Positions 53,497 to 63,107 of a stretch of DNA of 64,000 bases are shown here, piece by piece. Made by a program: the position numbers and the translations under genes. How positions within the stretch are numbered: the stretch's first letter is position 1; the number at the start of each line of letters is the position of its first letter. The DNA is from Dyadobacter fermentans (GTDB lineage: Bacteria; Bacteroidota; Bacteroidia; Cytophagales; Spirosomataceae): assembly GCF_019924045.1 (NCBI RefSeq), contig NZ_JAHXBN010000014.1, forward strand, positions 186,001 through 250,000, read 5' to 3'. The notes under the pieces are model-generated. The model ran no database searches and was not told where the DNA came from. It was given only the letters and a program-made list of their open reading frames with translations.

Positions 53497-54270
53497 TTAC
53501 CAGAGTACCGGAGATTTGAAAAACTCGGTAGGGGTGAGCCCGGTAAAGAGTTTGAAGTCCTTATTGAAATGCGGCTGATCGAAATAGCCGGCGTCGAGCG
53601 CAATTTGAGCCAGCGTCTGGCCCGAATGGCCCTTTTCGATCACCGATTTCATTTTAACAATATAAGCAAACTGTTTCGCCGAAAGCCCGGCTACCCGCCT
53701 GAAACGCTTCTCGAACGCATCCTGGCTCACGTGTAGCGACGCCGCCAGCTCCCTGATGCGGAGTTGGCCGCCGGCATTGTGGATCTTTTGAATAGCGACC
53801 AACACCATATTATCCGGCGTTTTGCCGCTTACCCGGCTAAGCAGGAACCGCTCGATCAATGCAATGCGTGCCAGGTGGGAGGGCAGTTCCGCCAGTTGTT
53901 CTTCGAGCAGGCCGGTGTCCCTGAACCCGTCGAGGCAGTTCATGGCAATGCTGGTATCGCTCAGCTCATGCAGCGGCTCGCGGATGAAGGGCACAATGCC
54001 GCCTTCCCGGAAGACGACCAGGATATTGATCGTGCCGGAACGATACTGCATGGCCCGCCCGGATTTCCGCAAACCCGAAACGACGAACGGCTCGAGCACA
54101 TTCGTACCGCCATCGTGATGAACAGAAACCTGCCCGCTCAGCCTGAACACCATCACCGGCGAGGTCTCGGGCAGCACATGGTTGACCACCTCCGCAGGCG
54201 TTTCGATCACCTTGTAGGATTGGATAAACGGGCTCAGCTCCGGCGTCGGGAAGTAGGTTTCGATGGTCAT
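53497..54270 (-). CDS. AraC family transcriptional regulator
   Basis: Regulator of 257 aa; start at ATG 54270 (MTIETYFPTPELSPFIQSYK), the earlier in-frame ATG being in the promoter. The N-terminal beta-rich sensing domain is of the DUF6597-like type (LSPFIQSYKVIETP...ETSPVMVFRLSG). The C-terminal AraC helix-turn-helix pair contains LHVSQDAFEKRFRRVAG and the signature ALDAGYFDQPHFNKDFKLFTGLTPTEF. It is divergent from an SDR gene across 163 nt, the usual arrangement of a regulator with its target. Confidence 0.93.
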   Translation of the reverse strand: MTIETYFPTPELSPFIQSYKVIETPAEVVNHVLPETSPVMVFRLSGQVSVHHDGGTNVLEPFVVSGLRKSGRAMQYRSGTINILVVFREGGIVPFIREPLHELSDTSIAMNCLDGFRDTGLLEEQLAELPSHLARIALIERFLLSRVSGKTPDNMVLVAIQKIHNAGGQLRIRELAASLHVSQDAFEKRFRRVAGLSAKQFAYIVKMKSVIEKGHSGQTLAQIALDAGYFDQPHFNKDFKLFTGLTPTEFFKSPVLW

Positions 54271-54433
54271 TATCCGGGGAACCGGAATAGCGCCCCGACG
54301 GTTCCCGCAGCCCGGCAAATCGTGTCGGCACTGCTTCGTAAAACTGTATCACATTTCCGGCTTTTTGTATAAGCCGCCGGCGGAAGCGACCCGGTAAATT
54401 TGTAGCATCAAAACACCAAAACAATTGTCAATC

Positions 54434-55264
54434 ATGTCAAAAACAATTTTTATTACCGGCGCTTCCAAAGGATTCGGCCGTATATGGGCAGAGGCTTTTT
54501 TGAAAAGAGGGGACAAAGTAGCGGCTACCGCCCGCAATACTGAAACGCTGAAAGACCTCGCAGCGCAATATCCCGAAACCCTTTTAACCATTCAACTGGA
54601 CGTGAACGACCGCGCAGCGAGTTTCGCGGCGATCGAGCAAACCAGCCAGCATTTCGGCAGCGTCGACGTGGTGATCAACAATGCAGGTTACGGCTTGTTC
54701 GGGGCCATTGAAGAGACCAGTGAAAAAGAAGCCCGCGACCAGATCGAAACCAACGTTTTTGGTCTGCTGTGGGTGACGCAGGCTGCTATCCCCGTAATGC
54801 GGGCACAAGGTGGCGGTCACATTATCCAGGTTTCCAGCGTGCTGGGCGTGGCTACGTTGCCGGTACTGGGCCTTTACAATGCTTCAAAATGGGCCGTTGA
54901 AGGCCTCAGTGAAACGCTGGCCTCGGAAGTGAAAGACTTCGGCATTAAAGTAACGATCGTAGAGCCTAATGGCTTCTCGACCGACTGGGGTGGTGCTTCC
55001 GCCTCTCACAGCGAGCCGATCGCATTGTATGACGGCATCAAAGAAGCACTTTACGCCGGGCTGACACCGGATACCATCGGTGATCCGCAGGCTACACCGG
55101 AAGCGATCCTGAAAGTAGTCGACGAGGAAAATCCGCCATTGCGAATTTTCCTCGGTAAAGTTGGGTTCCCTTGGTTGAACCAGGTGTATGCCGACCGCCT
55201 TGCAACGTGGGAAGAATGGAAAGAGGTGGCTGATGCGGCTCACGGTAGCCAGGTAACTGCCTGA
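54434..55264 (+). CDS. short-chain dehydrogenase/reductase (SDR)
   Basis: NAD(P)-dependent oxidoreductase of 276 aa. I start at ATG 54434 (MSKTIFITG); an in-frame TTG lies 9 nt upstream. Classical SDR motifs are present: nucleotide-binding TGASKGFG, NNAG, catalytic Ser in QVSSVLG and YNASK (Tyr/Lys). Residues of the VEPNGFSTDW segment match the usual PG motif region. It is divergent from the AraC regulator and carries TAAATTTG (54395-54402) upstream, 31 nt from the ATG. Substrate unknown. Confidence 0.95.
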   Translation: MSKTIFITGASKGFGRIWAEAFLKRGDKVAATARNTETLKDLAAQYPETLLTIQLDVNDRAASFAAIEQTSQHFGSVDVVINNAGYGLFGAIEETSEKEARDQIETNVFGLLWVTQAAIPVMRAQGGGHIIQVSSVLGVATLPVLGLYNASKWAVEGLSETLASEVKDFGIKVTIVEPNGFSTDWGGASASHSEPIALYDGIKEALYAGLTPDTIGDPQATPEAILKVVDEENPPLRIFLGKVGFPWLNQVYADRLATWEEWKEVADAAHGSQVTA

Positions 55265-55291
55265 TTTTATTTAAATTTGATCAACATCATC

Positions 55292-55320
55292 AAATCTGCA
55301 CCTTATACGGGTGCAGATTT
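55292..55320 (+). terminator. 11-bp hairpin between SDR and AraC genes
   Basis: AAATCTGCACC (55292-55302) pairs perfectly with GGTGCAGATTT (55310-55320) around a 7-nt loop, 17 nt before the next ATG. The T-run is weak, so it may be a terminator of the SDR transcript or a structure limiting translation of the regulator. Confidence 0.55.
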
Positions 55321-55336
55321 AACCGTTTTAAAAACC

Positions 55337-56254
55337 ATGGACCATTATAAGAGCATCAGCGAGCTCCATCGCGCCAGCAATATGCCGGCTCCGGAGCATC
55401 CTATGATCAGCATGTTTACCTGCGATGAGCTGAAAAGCTGTACGCTGGGCTGGCGTGAGTTTACGACGGACTTTTACATGATCGCATTCAAAAAGATCAA
55501 AGCCGGGCATATTCTTTACGGCCGCACGAAATATGATCACGAAAACGGTTCGATGCTTTTCTCGAAACCCCGGCAGGTGATCGAAATGAATAATATCGAG
55601 CTGGAAGAAAAGGGATTTATTCTCTATGTGCATGAGGATTTTCTGAATGGCCACCCGCTGCATTCGGAGATTCGTAAATATGGGTTTTTCGATTATGAAG
55701 CCAATGAAGCTTTGCATTTGTCCGAGCGGGAAGAGCAGATCATTTGGGATCTTTTCAGCCGCATTCAAAGTGAGTATTTCAATAATACCGATGAATACAG
55801 CCGCGACATTATGCTAACCCACCTGGATTCGATGCTGAAATACTCGCAGCGTTTTTATAAGCGCCAGTTTATCAATCGCACGCAGCTTTCGGGCACCACG
55901 GTTTCTCGTTTCAACGCAAGCCTGGCGGCCTATTTTGAAGATGGAAACTTCCAGGAAAAGGGGCTGCCGTCCGTCAAACTGATGGCCGATATGCTTAACA
56001 CCTCTCCCCGTTACCTGAGCGATCTGCTCAAACAGGAAACCGGCAAAACCGCCATCGAACTGATCCACATTTTCCTCGTTTCCGAAGCGAAAAATATGCT
56101 GCTCAGCACCGATAAAACCGTCGCGGAAACCGCTTATCTTCTGGGTTTTGAAAACCCGCCCTATTTTTCGAGGTTGTTCAAAAAGGAAACCGGGTTCAGT
56201 CCGAATGAGTATAAAAAACGGGTTGAATTTTCGGGGCAGGCCGGGGTAGCGTAG
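55337..56254 (+). CDS. AraC family transcriptional regulator
   Basis: Regulator of 305 aa; start at ATG 55337 (MDHYKSISELHR), since the longer frame to 55277 begins with TTG and runs through the hairpin. The N-terminal domain is cupin-like (about 10-170), and the C-terminal AraC helix-turn-helix pair contains NTSPRYLSDLLKQETGK and the ending LLGFENPPYFSRLFKKETGFSPNEYKK signature. Its position directly after the SDR gene suggests a role in controlling that enzyme, perhaps jointly with the divergent regulator at 53497. Confidence 0.92.
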   Translation: MDHYKSISELHRASNMPAPEHPMISMFTCDELKSCTLGWREFTTDFYMIAFKKIKAGHILYGRTKYDHENGSMLFSKPRQVIEMNNIELEEKGFILYVHEDFLNGHPLHSEIRKYGFFDYEANEALHLSEREEQIIWDLFSRIQSEYFNNTDEYSRDIMLTHLDSMLKYSQRFYKRQFINRTQLSGTTVSRFNASLAAYFEDGNFQEKGLPSVKLMADMLNTSPRYLSDLLKQETGKTAIELIHIFLVSEAKNMLLSTDKTVAETAYLLGFENPPYFSRLFKKETGFSPNEYKKRVEFSGQAGVA

Positions 56255-56260
56255 TTATTC

Positions 56261-56407
56261 AAACCGTTTTTGTTGTTACATGCCTGCGGCATTACCGATG
56301 ATCATCGGGGCGGCGATCGAGTGCCGTTAGGCACGCAACGTTGGTAGCAAACGATTCCGTGGTTGTAATTAAGTCCCATAGGGACGCAACAACAAATGGT
56401 TTAAATA
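56261..56407. repeat. REP/BIME-like palindromic repeat, copy 2
   Basis: Contains the palindromes TGCCTGCGGCA, GTGCCGTTAGGCAC and GTCCCATAGGGAC, plus the tail GCAACGTTGGTAG shared with the repeat at 20520-20705. Its ends form an imperfect inverted repeat (left AAACCGTTTTTGTTGTTAC, right complement AAACCATTTGTTGTTGCG). This is consistent with a small mobilisable unit. Confidence 0.75.
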
Positions 56408-56514
56408 TTCGACCGAAAAAATAGCAAATACCACCCCAGCAGCGTTCTAATAGCTGATTTGTGGATCAAATTCGTTTATTTGGTCGGTTTATTGGACGTT
56501 ACTCTGGAAAATAC

Positions 56515-58818
56515 ATGATTCAATTGAAACCCGGGAAATACCGGCGTCGCATTCTTTTCTTGTGGCGGGGCTTTGGCATCGGGCTTGCCTTGCTGATTTT
56601 TTACATCGCTGCCGTCAACTACAATTTTTTCTGGCTTTTCGGGGGCATGCCCGACTTGAAGGCGCTCGAAAACCCTAAAAGCGAGATCGCCTCCGAGCTG
56701 ATTTCTCAGGATGGAAAGTCGCTCGGGAAATACCTGATCGAGAACCGTTCACCGGTCGAGATATCCGAAATTTCGCCCAACCTGATCAACGCATTGGTGG
56801 CCACCGAGGATACCCGTTTTATCAGCCATTCGGGTATCGACCCGCGCAGCCTTTTGCGGGTAGCGAAGGGGATACTCACGGGCAATTCCAGCTCCGGTGG
56901 CGGCAGTACGCTCACACAGCAAGTCGCGAAAAACCTGTTCAATACGCGCTCGGAAGAGTTTGAAGGGACATTAAGTAAAATCCCCGGCGTGCGGATCGTG
57001 ATCGCCAAAACGAAGGAGTGGATACTTTCGATTATTCTCGAACGCAAGTACACCAAGCAGGAAATCATGCAAATGTACCTGAACACCGTATCCTTCGGGA
57101 ACAATGCATTTGGTATCAAAGTCGCAGCCAAAACGTATTTTAATAAGGACGTTTCCGAGCTCGATATCCCTGAATCGGCGTTGCTGGTGGGGATGCTGCA
57201 AAACCCTACCATTTATAACCCTGTTCGTTTTCCGCAGAACGCCCTCACTCGCCGTAATACCGTGCTTGCGCAAATGCGGAAGTACGACGATATCACGGAC
57301 GACGATTTTAATGTGCTCAGCGCGAAGCCGCTTGGGCTGGAATTTGCGATGGAGACCCACGCCAACGGCCCGGCGCCGTATTTCTGGGAGTCGATGCGCG
57401 GCTATTTGAAAGCCTGGGTGAAAATGTACAACGAGGAAAACGGTACAGACCTGAACCTCTATACCAGCGGCCTGCGCATTTATACGACCATCGATTCGCG
57501 TATGCAGGAGTACATGGAGGAGGCGCTCACACGTCATATGCAGGCGCAGCAAAAGACATTCGACGATCACTGGAAGGGCCGCAATCCCTGGATCGACGAA
57601 AGTGGCAAGGAAATCCCCGGTTTCATCAACACCGCCGTCCGCCGCCTGCCGTATTTCAATGTATTGAAAAACAAGCTGGGCGAAGAGGAGGCGTGGAAAG
57701 TGATGAACAAGCCTTATAAGATGAAGGTGTTCTCATGGGATGGCGAAAAGGAAGTGACCATGAGCCCTATCGACTCTATCAAATACTACAAACGTTTCCT
57801 TCGGGCGGGTATGATGGCTATGGACCCGCGTAACGGTCACGTGAAGGCATGGGTAGGCGGGATCAATTTCAAATATTTCCAGTACGACCACGTGAAGCAG
57901 GGTAAACGCCAGCCCGGATCTACATTCAAGCCGTTTGTGTACACGGCAGGGCTGGATAAGAACTTCATTACCCCGTGCGAGAAGATCATGGATTCGCCTG
58001 TTACGTTCCAGGCGGGGATCGACGATGTAAACGAAGATTATACGCCGAAAAACTCGAATGGTGTGTATTCCGAGCAGCCGCTTTCGCTGCGTCAGGCATT
58101 GGGAAAATCGGTGAACTCGGTGACGGCGAACATTATGAAGATGGTAAAAGCCAATACGGTAGTCGATTATGCCCACAAGCTGGGTATTACCAGCGAATTG
58201 CCGGCCACGCCGGCGCTTTGCCTCGGGACCGGCGATGTGTCGGTCTACGAAATGGTGTCGGCCTACTCGTCCTTCGCCAACGGCGGATATAAGGTGATGC
58301 CGATGACGATTCTGCGAATAGAAGACCGCCATGGCAAATTGCTCGCCGAATTCCACGAGCAGCAAAGCCAGGAGCTCAGTGAAAATATGGCGTATAATAT
58401 GCTGTACCTCATGCGCGGCGCGGTGGAAGATCCCGGCGGTACCGCCGGTCGTTTACGGCAGTATGGCGTTACCGACGGCAATGAAATTGCGGCTAAAACG
58501 GGTACTTCGCAGAACCACTCCGACGGCTGGTTTATGGGTATGACGCATAACCTCGTGGCCGGCGTATGGGTTGGGGGCGAAGACCGCAGCATTCACTACC
58601 GCAGCCTCGCGCTCGGGCAGGGCGGGCGTGTGGCGATGCCGGCGTGGGGCGCATTCATGCAAAAGGTTTACAATGACCAGACGCTCATTCAGTACCGCAA
58701 AGGCCCGTTCCCGAGGCCCGAAGGTTATACCGGCGAATGCGCCACCGATTCGACCCAAGTGTCGGAGGATGTATACACCCCTCCCGCCAAATCGGATGAT
58801 GAAGGGGTGTTATTCTAA
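56515..58818 (+). CDS. class A penicillin-binding protein (PBP1A-like)
   Basis: Bifunctional peptidoglycan synthase of about 767 aa. A membrane anchor (FGIGLALLIFYIAAVN) is followed by a GT51 glycosyltransferase domain with EDTRF and GGSTLTQQVAKNL. The transpeptidase domain has the SxxK in PGSTFKPF, SxN in GKSVNS and KTG in AAKTGTSQNHSDGWF. All active-site motifs are intact. I prefer ATG 56515 (MIQLKPGKYRRR); GTG 56461 would add 18 residues. A perfect terminator follows. The upstream region is a repeat, so the promoter is not clear. Confidence 0.95.
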   Translation: MIQLKPGKYRRRILFLWRGFGIGLALLIFYIAAVNYNFFWLFGGMPDLKALENPKSEIASELISQDGKSLGKYLIENRSPVEISEISPNLINALVATEDTRFISHSGIDPRSLLRVAKGILTGNSSSGGGSTLTQQVAKNLFNTRSEEFEGTLSKIPGVRIVIAKTKEWILSIILERKYTKQEIMQMYLNTVSFGNNAFGIKVAAKTYFNKDVSELDIPESALLVGMLQNPTIYNPVRFPQNALTRRNTVLAQMRKYDDITDDDFNVLSAKPLGLEFAMETHANGPAPYFWESMRGYLKAWVKMYNEENGTDLNLYTSGLRIYTTIDSRMQEYMEEALTRHMQAQQKTFDDHWKGRNPWIDESGKEIPGFINTAVRRLPYFNVLKNKLGEEEAWKVMNKPYKMKVFSWDGEKEVTMSPIDSIKYYKRFLRAGMMAMDPRNGHVKAWVGGINFKYFQYDHVKQGKRQPGSTFKPFVYTAGLDKNFITPCEKIMDSPVTFQAGIDDVNEDYTPKNSNGVYSEQPLSLRQALGKSVNSVTANIMKMVKANTVVDYAHKLGITSELPATPALCLGTGDVSVYEMVSAYSSFANGGYKVMPMTILRIEDRHGKLLAEFHEQQSQELSENMAYNMLYLMRGAVEDPGGTAGRLRQYGVTDGNEIAAKTGTSQNHSDGWFMGMTHNLVAGVWVGGEDRSIHYRSLALGQGGRVAMPAWGAFMQKVYNDQTLIQYRKGPFPRPEGYTGECATDSTQVSEDVYTPPAKSDDEGVLF

Positions 58819-58822
58819 AAAA

Positions 58823-58850
58823 ACAGGCAGGTCCGCAACGGTCTGCCTGT
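58823..58850. terminator. bidirectional rho-independent terminator
   Basis: ACAGGCAG (58823-58830) pairs with CTGCCTGT (58843-58850); an A-run precedes and a T-run follows. It separates the convergent penicillin-binding protein and FAD oxidoreductase genes. Confidence 0.9.
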
Positions 58851-58857
58851 TTTTCTT

Positions 58858-60228
58858 TTACGCGGGTTTGATATTCTGATTTACCCGGAATAGGTTATCC
58901 GGGTCATATTTGGCCTTCACCCGGCTAAGCTTTTCATAATTGCTGCCATAAGTTGCTTTCACGCGGTCAGCGCCTTCATCCATCATAAAATTGACATAGG
59001 CACCGCCTGCGCCATGGGGATGCAGCTCCTGCCAGTAGTCGCGGGCGAAGCTGGTCACCAGGTCCCTTTCCGACGGGTCCGGTGAAATACCTACGATTAC
59101 CATCGACCAGGTAGCGTCGCGGTAATTCCAGGCAGTGGCGTCGTTACTTACCCTGCCGGCAGCGCCGTTGATGGGGTAGAGGTGCATCCCCGAGAAGAAA
59201 TTGGGAATCCTGTGTGCATGCTTGATATGGACATCCATGACCTCCGAACTGAGGTGTTTCACAAAATCACCTTTCCAGTACCAATAGTATCCGGGTACGA
59301 AAAGGTCGTCGAACATGCTTTGGAGCGCGGGAACGGGCAGCGGGCCCACAGCGTCGATCAGGGGTTTGCGGACCTTGCGTGCCATTTCGAAAACTTCCGA
59401 CGCTTCTTCCTCGTCGATGCAGGACCATACAATGCCGCACATCAGTTGCAGGTGATATTGCTCGGGAAATATAGGTGCAGGTGGTATTTTGTGAAAATTG
59501 AAGAAACCACTCACGCTGTCCGGTGCTTTCTTGATGAAATCCTGGTACCATTCCATCATCACTTTGGCGTCGTTGATGTCCCAGAACATCGGCCCGCCGT
59601 ACACGGTGTGGACCTCGTGCGCCCGGAAAAGAAAGGAAGTTACCACACCGAAATTGCCTCCTCCACCGCGGATAGCCCAGAAAAGGTCCGGGTTATCGGT
59701 AGGCGACGCTTTTACCCTTGTGCCATTGGCCAATACCACTTCGGCTTCGAGCAGGTTATCGATCGTCAGGCCGCCGAAGCGTGTCAAATGTCCCAAGCCC
59801 CCTCCAAGCGTAAGCCCTCCGATACCCGTTGTGGCATTGATTCCCGTAGGCACGGCCAATCCGTAAGGGTGGCCGGCCTTGTCCAGATCGCCGAGCAGGC
59901 ACCCGCCTTGCGCCCGGATCGTGCGCGCCACAGGATCGACGGTCACATTGCGCATAGCCGACAGATCAATAACTAACCCTTGGTCACATACGCCGAGGCC
60001 GGCGCCATTGTGGCCACCGCCGCGTACGGCTACCAGCAGGTCGTTTTGGCGTGCAAATTGAACGGCCTTGACGACGTCCGTCTCGTCCGCGCAACGTACA
60101 ATGAACTCGGGACATTTGTCCACCATGCCGTTATGGACTTTTCTGGCGGTGTCGTAGTCGGTGTCACCAGGGGTAATAACCCTGCCCCTGAAATGGGGGA
60201 TTGTTTTAGAGGAACTGTTTGCTTCCAT
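58858..60228 (-). CDS. FAD-binding oxidoreductase (berberine-bridge-enzyme family)
   Basis: Flavoprotein oxidase/dehydrogenase of 456 aa. The FAD-binding type 4 domain shows VRGGGHNGAGLG (His for covalent FAD attachment) and GGLTLGGGLGHLTRFGG. The position where bicovalent enzymes have Cys is His here, so only one covalent link is expected. The C-terminal BBE domain ends YGSNYEKLSRVKAKYDPDNLF. Substrates in this family include sugars and aromatic alcohols; none can be named here. It is divergent from a kinase gene. The 294-nt gap 60229-60522 shows no further gene. Confidence 0.93.
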   Translation of the reverse strand: MEANSSSKTIPHFRGRVITPGDTDYDTARKVHNGMVDKCPEFIVRCADETDVVKAVQFARQNDLLVAVRGGGHNGAGLGVCDQGLVIDLSAMRNVTVDPVARTIRAQGGCLLGDLDKAGHPYGLAVPTGINATTGIGGLTLGGGLGHLTRFGGLTIDNLLEAEVVLANGTRVKASPTDNPDLFWAIRGGGGNFGVVTSFLFRAHEVHTVYGGPMFWDINDAKVMMEWYQDFIKKAPDSVSGFFNFHKIPPAPIFPEQYHLQLMCGIVWSCIDEEEASEVFEMARKVRKPLIDAVGPLPVPALQSMFDDLFVPGYYWYWKGDFVKHLSSEVMDVHIKHAHRIPNFFSGMHLYPINGAAGRVSNDATAWNYRDATWSMVIVGISPDPSERDLVTSFARDYWQELHPHGAGGAYVNFMMDEGADRVKATYGSNYEKLSRVKAKYDPDNLFRVNQNIKPA

Positions 60229-60522
60229 CTGAGAAGGGGTTTAAATAGAAAACAAGAAAACCTACCGGTCCGGGTGGGACCGAATTTCAGATGATTGTGG
60301 TGTAGCAAAGCATAAGGATGCGTAAAAAGCCGTGGCTTCCGCGAGGGGGCGACAAAGTATCGGCGGTTATAAATATACTAATTTTTGGTTTGATGCTCAA
60401 AAAGTTAGGATTTTATAGCAGGTAAAATGTGTGAAAAAGTGTTTGATAAATCGCCCCGGCAGGTTTAGTTTTATATTCGGGAATGCAAATCGCACTCCGT
60501 GCCCTAATCTGCCGGTATTAAG

Positions 60523-61557
60523 TTGAAAAATCCTTCGCAATGGAAATGGTTCCGTCCGCTCGTGATCCTCGTGTGGGTGTTACTGCTGAACCTATTTCTT
60601 GTTCAGAAATTTATCGGAAGCCAGTGGAAAAGCGTGACCATCACACTGGCATGGCTCGGGTGTGCGCTCATTACCTGGCAGCTCATGGCCCGGTGGAGCG
60701 AGAAATGGCGGGCACGGTATCCCGATATTACCCAAACGCGGCAACGGATCTTCGGGACGTTTTCGGGGTACCTGGCAATCGAGGTACTCAGCCAGGGCTT
60801 CTTTTTTGTGCTCGTGTATTTAGCGCGTTGGGATTGGGAGGTATTTACCTTAAAAGAATACGGCATTTACATCAACCTTTGCGTGGTGACGCTCTTCGCG
60901 GTGGGCGCCGTTTATGAGCTGATCTATTCGTTGAGCCAATACGGAATAGCATTGCAGGAAGAGGAGGCTATCAAGAAAAAGGCGCTTCAAAACCAGTTCG
61001 ATAACCTTAAAAACCAGGTTAATCCGCATTTTTTGTTCAATAGCCTTAATTCCCTTTCAGCGCTTGTTGAAGAGGACCGCGTACAGGCTGGTGCGTTCCT
61101 GGATGAGCTTTCGAGCGTGTACCGGTATTTGCTCCACACGAGTGAGAACGGGCTGGCTTCGCTCAAAAGCGAGGGCGAGTTTATCCGTTCCTACCTGTTT
61201 CTGACCAGCACCCGCTACGGCTCGGCCATCGAAGTAGAAATGGATATCGATGAAAGCTGCGCACACTGCGTGGTGCCGATGCTCACCTTGCAAGCGCTCG
61301 TCGACAATGCGATCCGGAACAATGTGGTGATGAAACAAAAGCCTCTGAAACTGTCGATCACGACTTCCGACAGGCAACTCGAAGTCCGGAATTCGATTCA
61401 GCCGAAGCACGTGAATGCGGCCCGCGAGGGACTAGAAACGCTGGTTTGGCGGTTCCGCGACCTGAACCTCGAAGAGCCGATGCTCTTCGACGACGGGGAG
61501 ACATTCACTGTAACAATTCCCGTAGGATCAACCCGTAACCAATTCGAAACGACGTGA
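60523..61557 (+). CDS. LytS-type sensor histidine kinase, divergent ATPase boxes
   Basis: Membrane kinase-like protein of 344 aa. The only sensible start is TTG 60523 (MKNPSQWKWFRP), since an in-frame stop lies at 60505 and no ATG occurs before the first membrane helix. The His motif VNPHFLFNSLNSLSAL is present. The N-box is VDNAIRNN rather than ENxxKHN, and the region of the glycine box reads EGLETLVWRFRDL. Kinase activity is therefore doubtful. Its stop overlaps the GTG start of the next kinase gene (GTGA), so the two are translationally coupled. The arrangement repeats that of 43738-41432. Confidence 0.85.
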   Translation: MKNPSQWKWFRPLVILVWVLLLNLFLVQKFIGSQWKSVTITLAWLGCALITWQLMARWSEKWRARYPDITQTRQRIFGTFSGYLAIEVLSQGFFFVLVYLARWDWEVFTLKEYGIYINLCVVTLFAVGAVYELIYSLSQYGIALQEEEAIKKKALQNQFDNLKNQVNPHFLFNSLNSLSALVEEDRVQAGAFLDELSSVYRYLLHTSENGLASLKSEGEFIRSYLFLTSTRYGSAIEVEMDIDESCAHCVVPMLTLQALVDNAIRNNVVMKQKPLKLSITTSDRQLEVRNSIQPKHVNAAREGLETLVWRFRDLNLEEPMLFDDGETFTVTIPVGSTRNQFETT

Positions 61558-62597
61558 AGCTACTGGTCAGTTATACCAAGCAGGATATTTGGATTGCTCT
61601 TGCCCTGCTTCCTGCGTACATCGTGCTGATGAACTACTTGCTGGTTGGCAGCATTTATTTTTCGGATATTTCGGTGTTCGCAAAGGCGACTATCGTTTCG
61701 ACCGTCGTTTTCGGGCTTGCCTATCAGCTCATCCACGCCCGGATCGGCTACTGGTTTCGCAGGCAGTTTTCCCATTTCAAGCAAACTCCCAAAAGAATGC
61801 TGCTCATGATCCCGGCGCATATCTTTTGTAACCTGGCCATTATCAGCGGGCTGTTCTTCCTCTATAAAGCAGCCGGTTTCACGGGTTACGTATACGACCT
61901 CACCAGTTTCGAATGGGCGCTTGCATTGGGGGCGGTCATGAACGTCGTGGTTACGTGCATACACGAGGGCGTGTACGCGTTCGAGCTGTGGCAACAGAAG
62001 CTGCTTGAAACCGAGAAGCTGCGCAAGGCCAACCTCCAAAGCCAGTTTGAGAGTTTGAAACAGCAGATCAACCCGCATTTCCTGTTCAATTGTCTCAACT
62101 CGCTTTCGTCGCTGATCGAGGAGGATGCCGAGCTCGCTACGCAGTTCATCGATGAAATGAGTAATGTATACCGGTACCTGCTGCGCAGCAACGAATCGGA
62201 ACTCACTACTTTGGAATCCGAGCTCAATTTCGCGAGCTCCTATTTTCACCTGCTCAGCACGCGCTATGGGAGTAACCTGCGGCTGGAAGAAGAAATTGAT
62301 CCTGCCTACCGCGATCATATGCTGCCGCCGCTCACATTGCAATTGCTGATGGAAAACGTGGTGAAACACAATGTCATCATGCCCCAGCAACCGCTTTATA
62401 TTCGGTTAAACACGACGACCGACGGCAGGCTTGTGGTCTCAAATAATCTCCAAAGACGCTCGGTTACAATCCCTTCCAGCCGGATAGGCCTGGCCAATAT
62501 TGCTACGAAATACAGCCTCCTGGGACAGGGAGAGATTAATATCGACGAAAACCCGCAGCATTTTTCGGTAAGTCTACCGCTGCTGGTGTCGGCGTAG
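61554..62597 (+). CDS. LytS-type sensor histidine kinase (canonical member of the pair)
   Basis: Membrane sensor kinase of 347 aa with a GTG start overlapping the previous stop. Four to five N-terminal helices precede the His motif INPHFLFNCLNSLSSL. The ATPase part has the normal N-box MENVVKHN and the segment RIGLANIATKYSLLG, close to the canonical kinase at 41432. It converges on a lipoprotein gene with a 3-nt gap. The response regulator lies beyond that gene at 63411. Confidence 0.93.
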   Translation: MKLLVSYTKQDIWIALALLPAYIVLMNYLLVGSIYFSDISVFAKATIVSTVVFGLAYQLIHARIGYWFRRQFSHFKQTPKRMLLMIPAHIFCNLAIISGLFFLYKAAGFTGYVYDLTSFEWALALGAVMNVVVTCIHEGVYAFELWQQKLLETEKLRKANLQSQFESLKQQINPHFLFNCLNSLSSLIEEDAELATQFIDEMSNVYRYLLRSNESELTTLESELNFASSYFHLLSTRYGSNLRLEEEIDPAYRDHMLPPLTLQLLMENVVKHNVIMPQQPLYIRLNTTTDGRLVVSNNLQRRSVTIPSSRIGLANIATKYSLLGQGEINIDENPQHFSVSLPLLVSA

Positions 62598-62600
62598 CGG

Positions 62601-63107
62601 TCACATCTTTTTCAAAGTCATCACGCTCTTGATCGCCGCCGATTCCCCGTCTTCTGGAAGCAGGTTGAAGCGTACTTTCAAAGTGGTTTCGGTTAGTTCG
62701 AGGACTTCCCAATCGTCTTTTTCCAGGCCGCTGGGCACACTTTTCATTTTGATGACCCGCGCTGCTTCGTCGTAGGTCCAGTTGGCGGTGTAGCTTTCCT
62801 GCTCCTCTTTTGCATTGCATCGTTTGTCGCCGGTATTGGTGATGAACTTGCCGTCCTTTTGAAATACAATGAAGTCGTCGAAATCGCATTCGATGAGCAG
62901 CTGCATGAGGTCGGTTTCCTTGTCGCCGTCCTCGTCGAGGTCAAGCGGCTTGACCAGGTCCCAGGTTTCGGTCTTCCATTTTTTGTCGGTGAAAGTGATT
63001 TTGACAGGCTCCGGCGTAACGTCTTTTTTGTCGTCGTCTTTACAAGCGGAGGTCGTGATGGCGAGCAGGGAAAACAGGGTAATGTAAGTGTAATGTTTCA
63101 TTTTCAT
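62601..63107 (-). CDS. lipocalin-like lipoprotein of unknown function
   Basis: Exported lipoprotein of 168 aa; start at ATG 63107 (MKMKHYTYITLFSLLAITTSAC, lipidated Cys near residue 22). A longer frame to 63191 has no signal peptide at its N-terminus. The body is a strand-rich domain (WKTETWDLVKPLD...FIVFQKDGKFITNTGDKRCN...LELTETTLKVRFN) of the lipocalin-like kind common in Bacteroidota. It is inserted between the kinase pair and their regulator and is divergent from the regulator. Confidence 0.78.
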   Translation of the reverse strand: MKMKHYTYITLFSLLAITTSACKDDDKKDVTPEPVKITFTDKKWKTETWDLVKPLDLDEDGDKETDLMQLLIECDFDDFIVFQKDGKFITNTGDKRCNAKEEQESYTANWTYDEAARVIKMKSVPSGLEKDDWEVLELTETTLKVRFNLLPEDGESAAIKSVMTLKKM

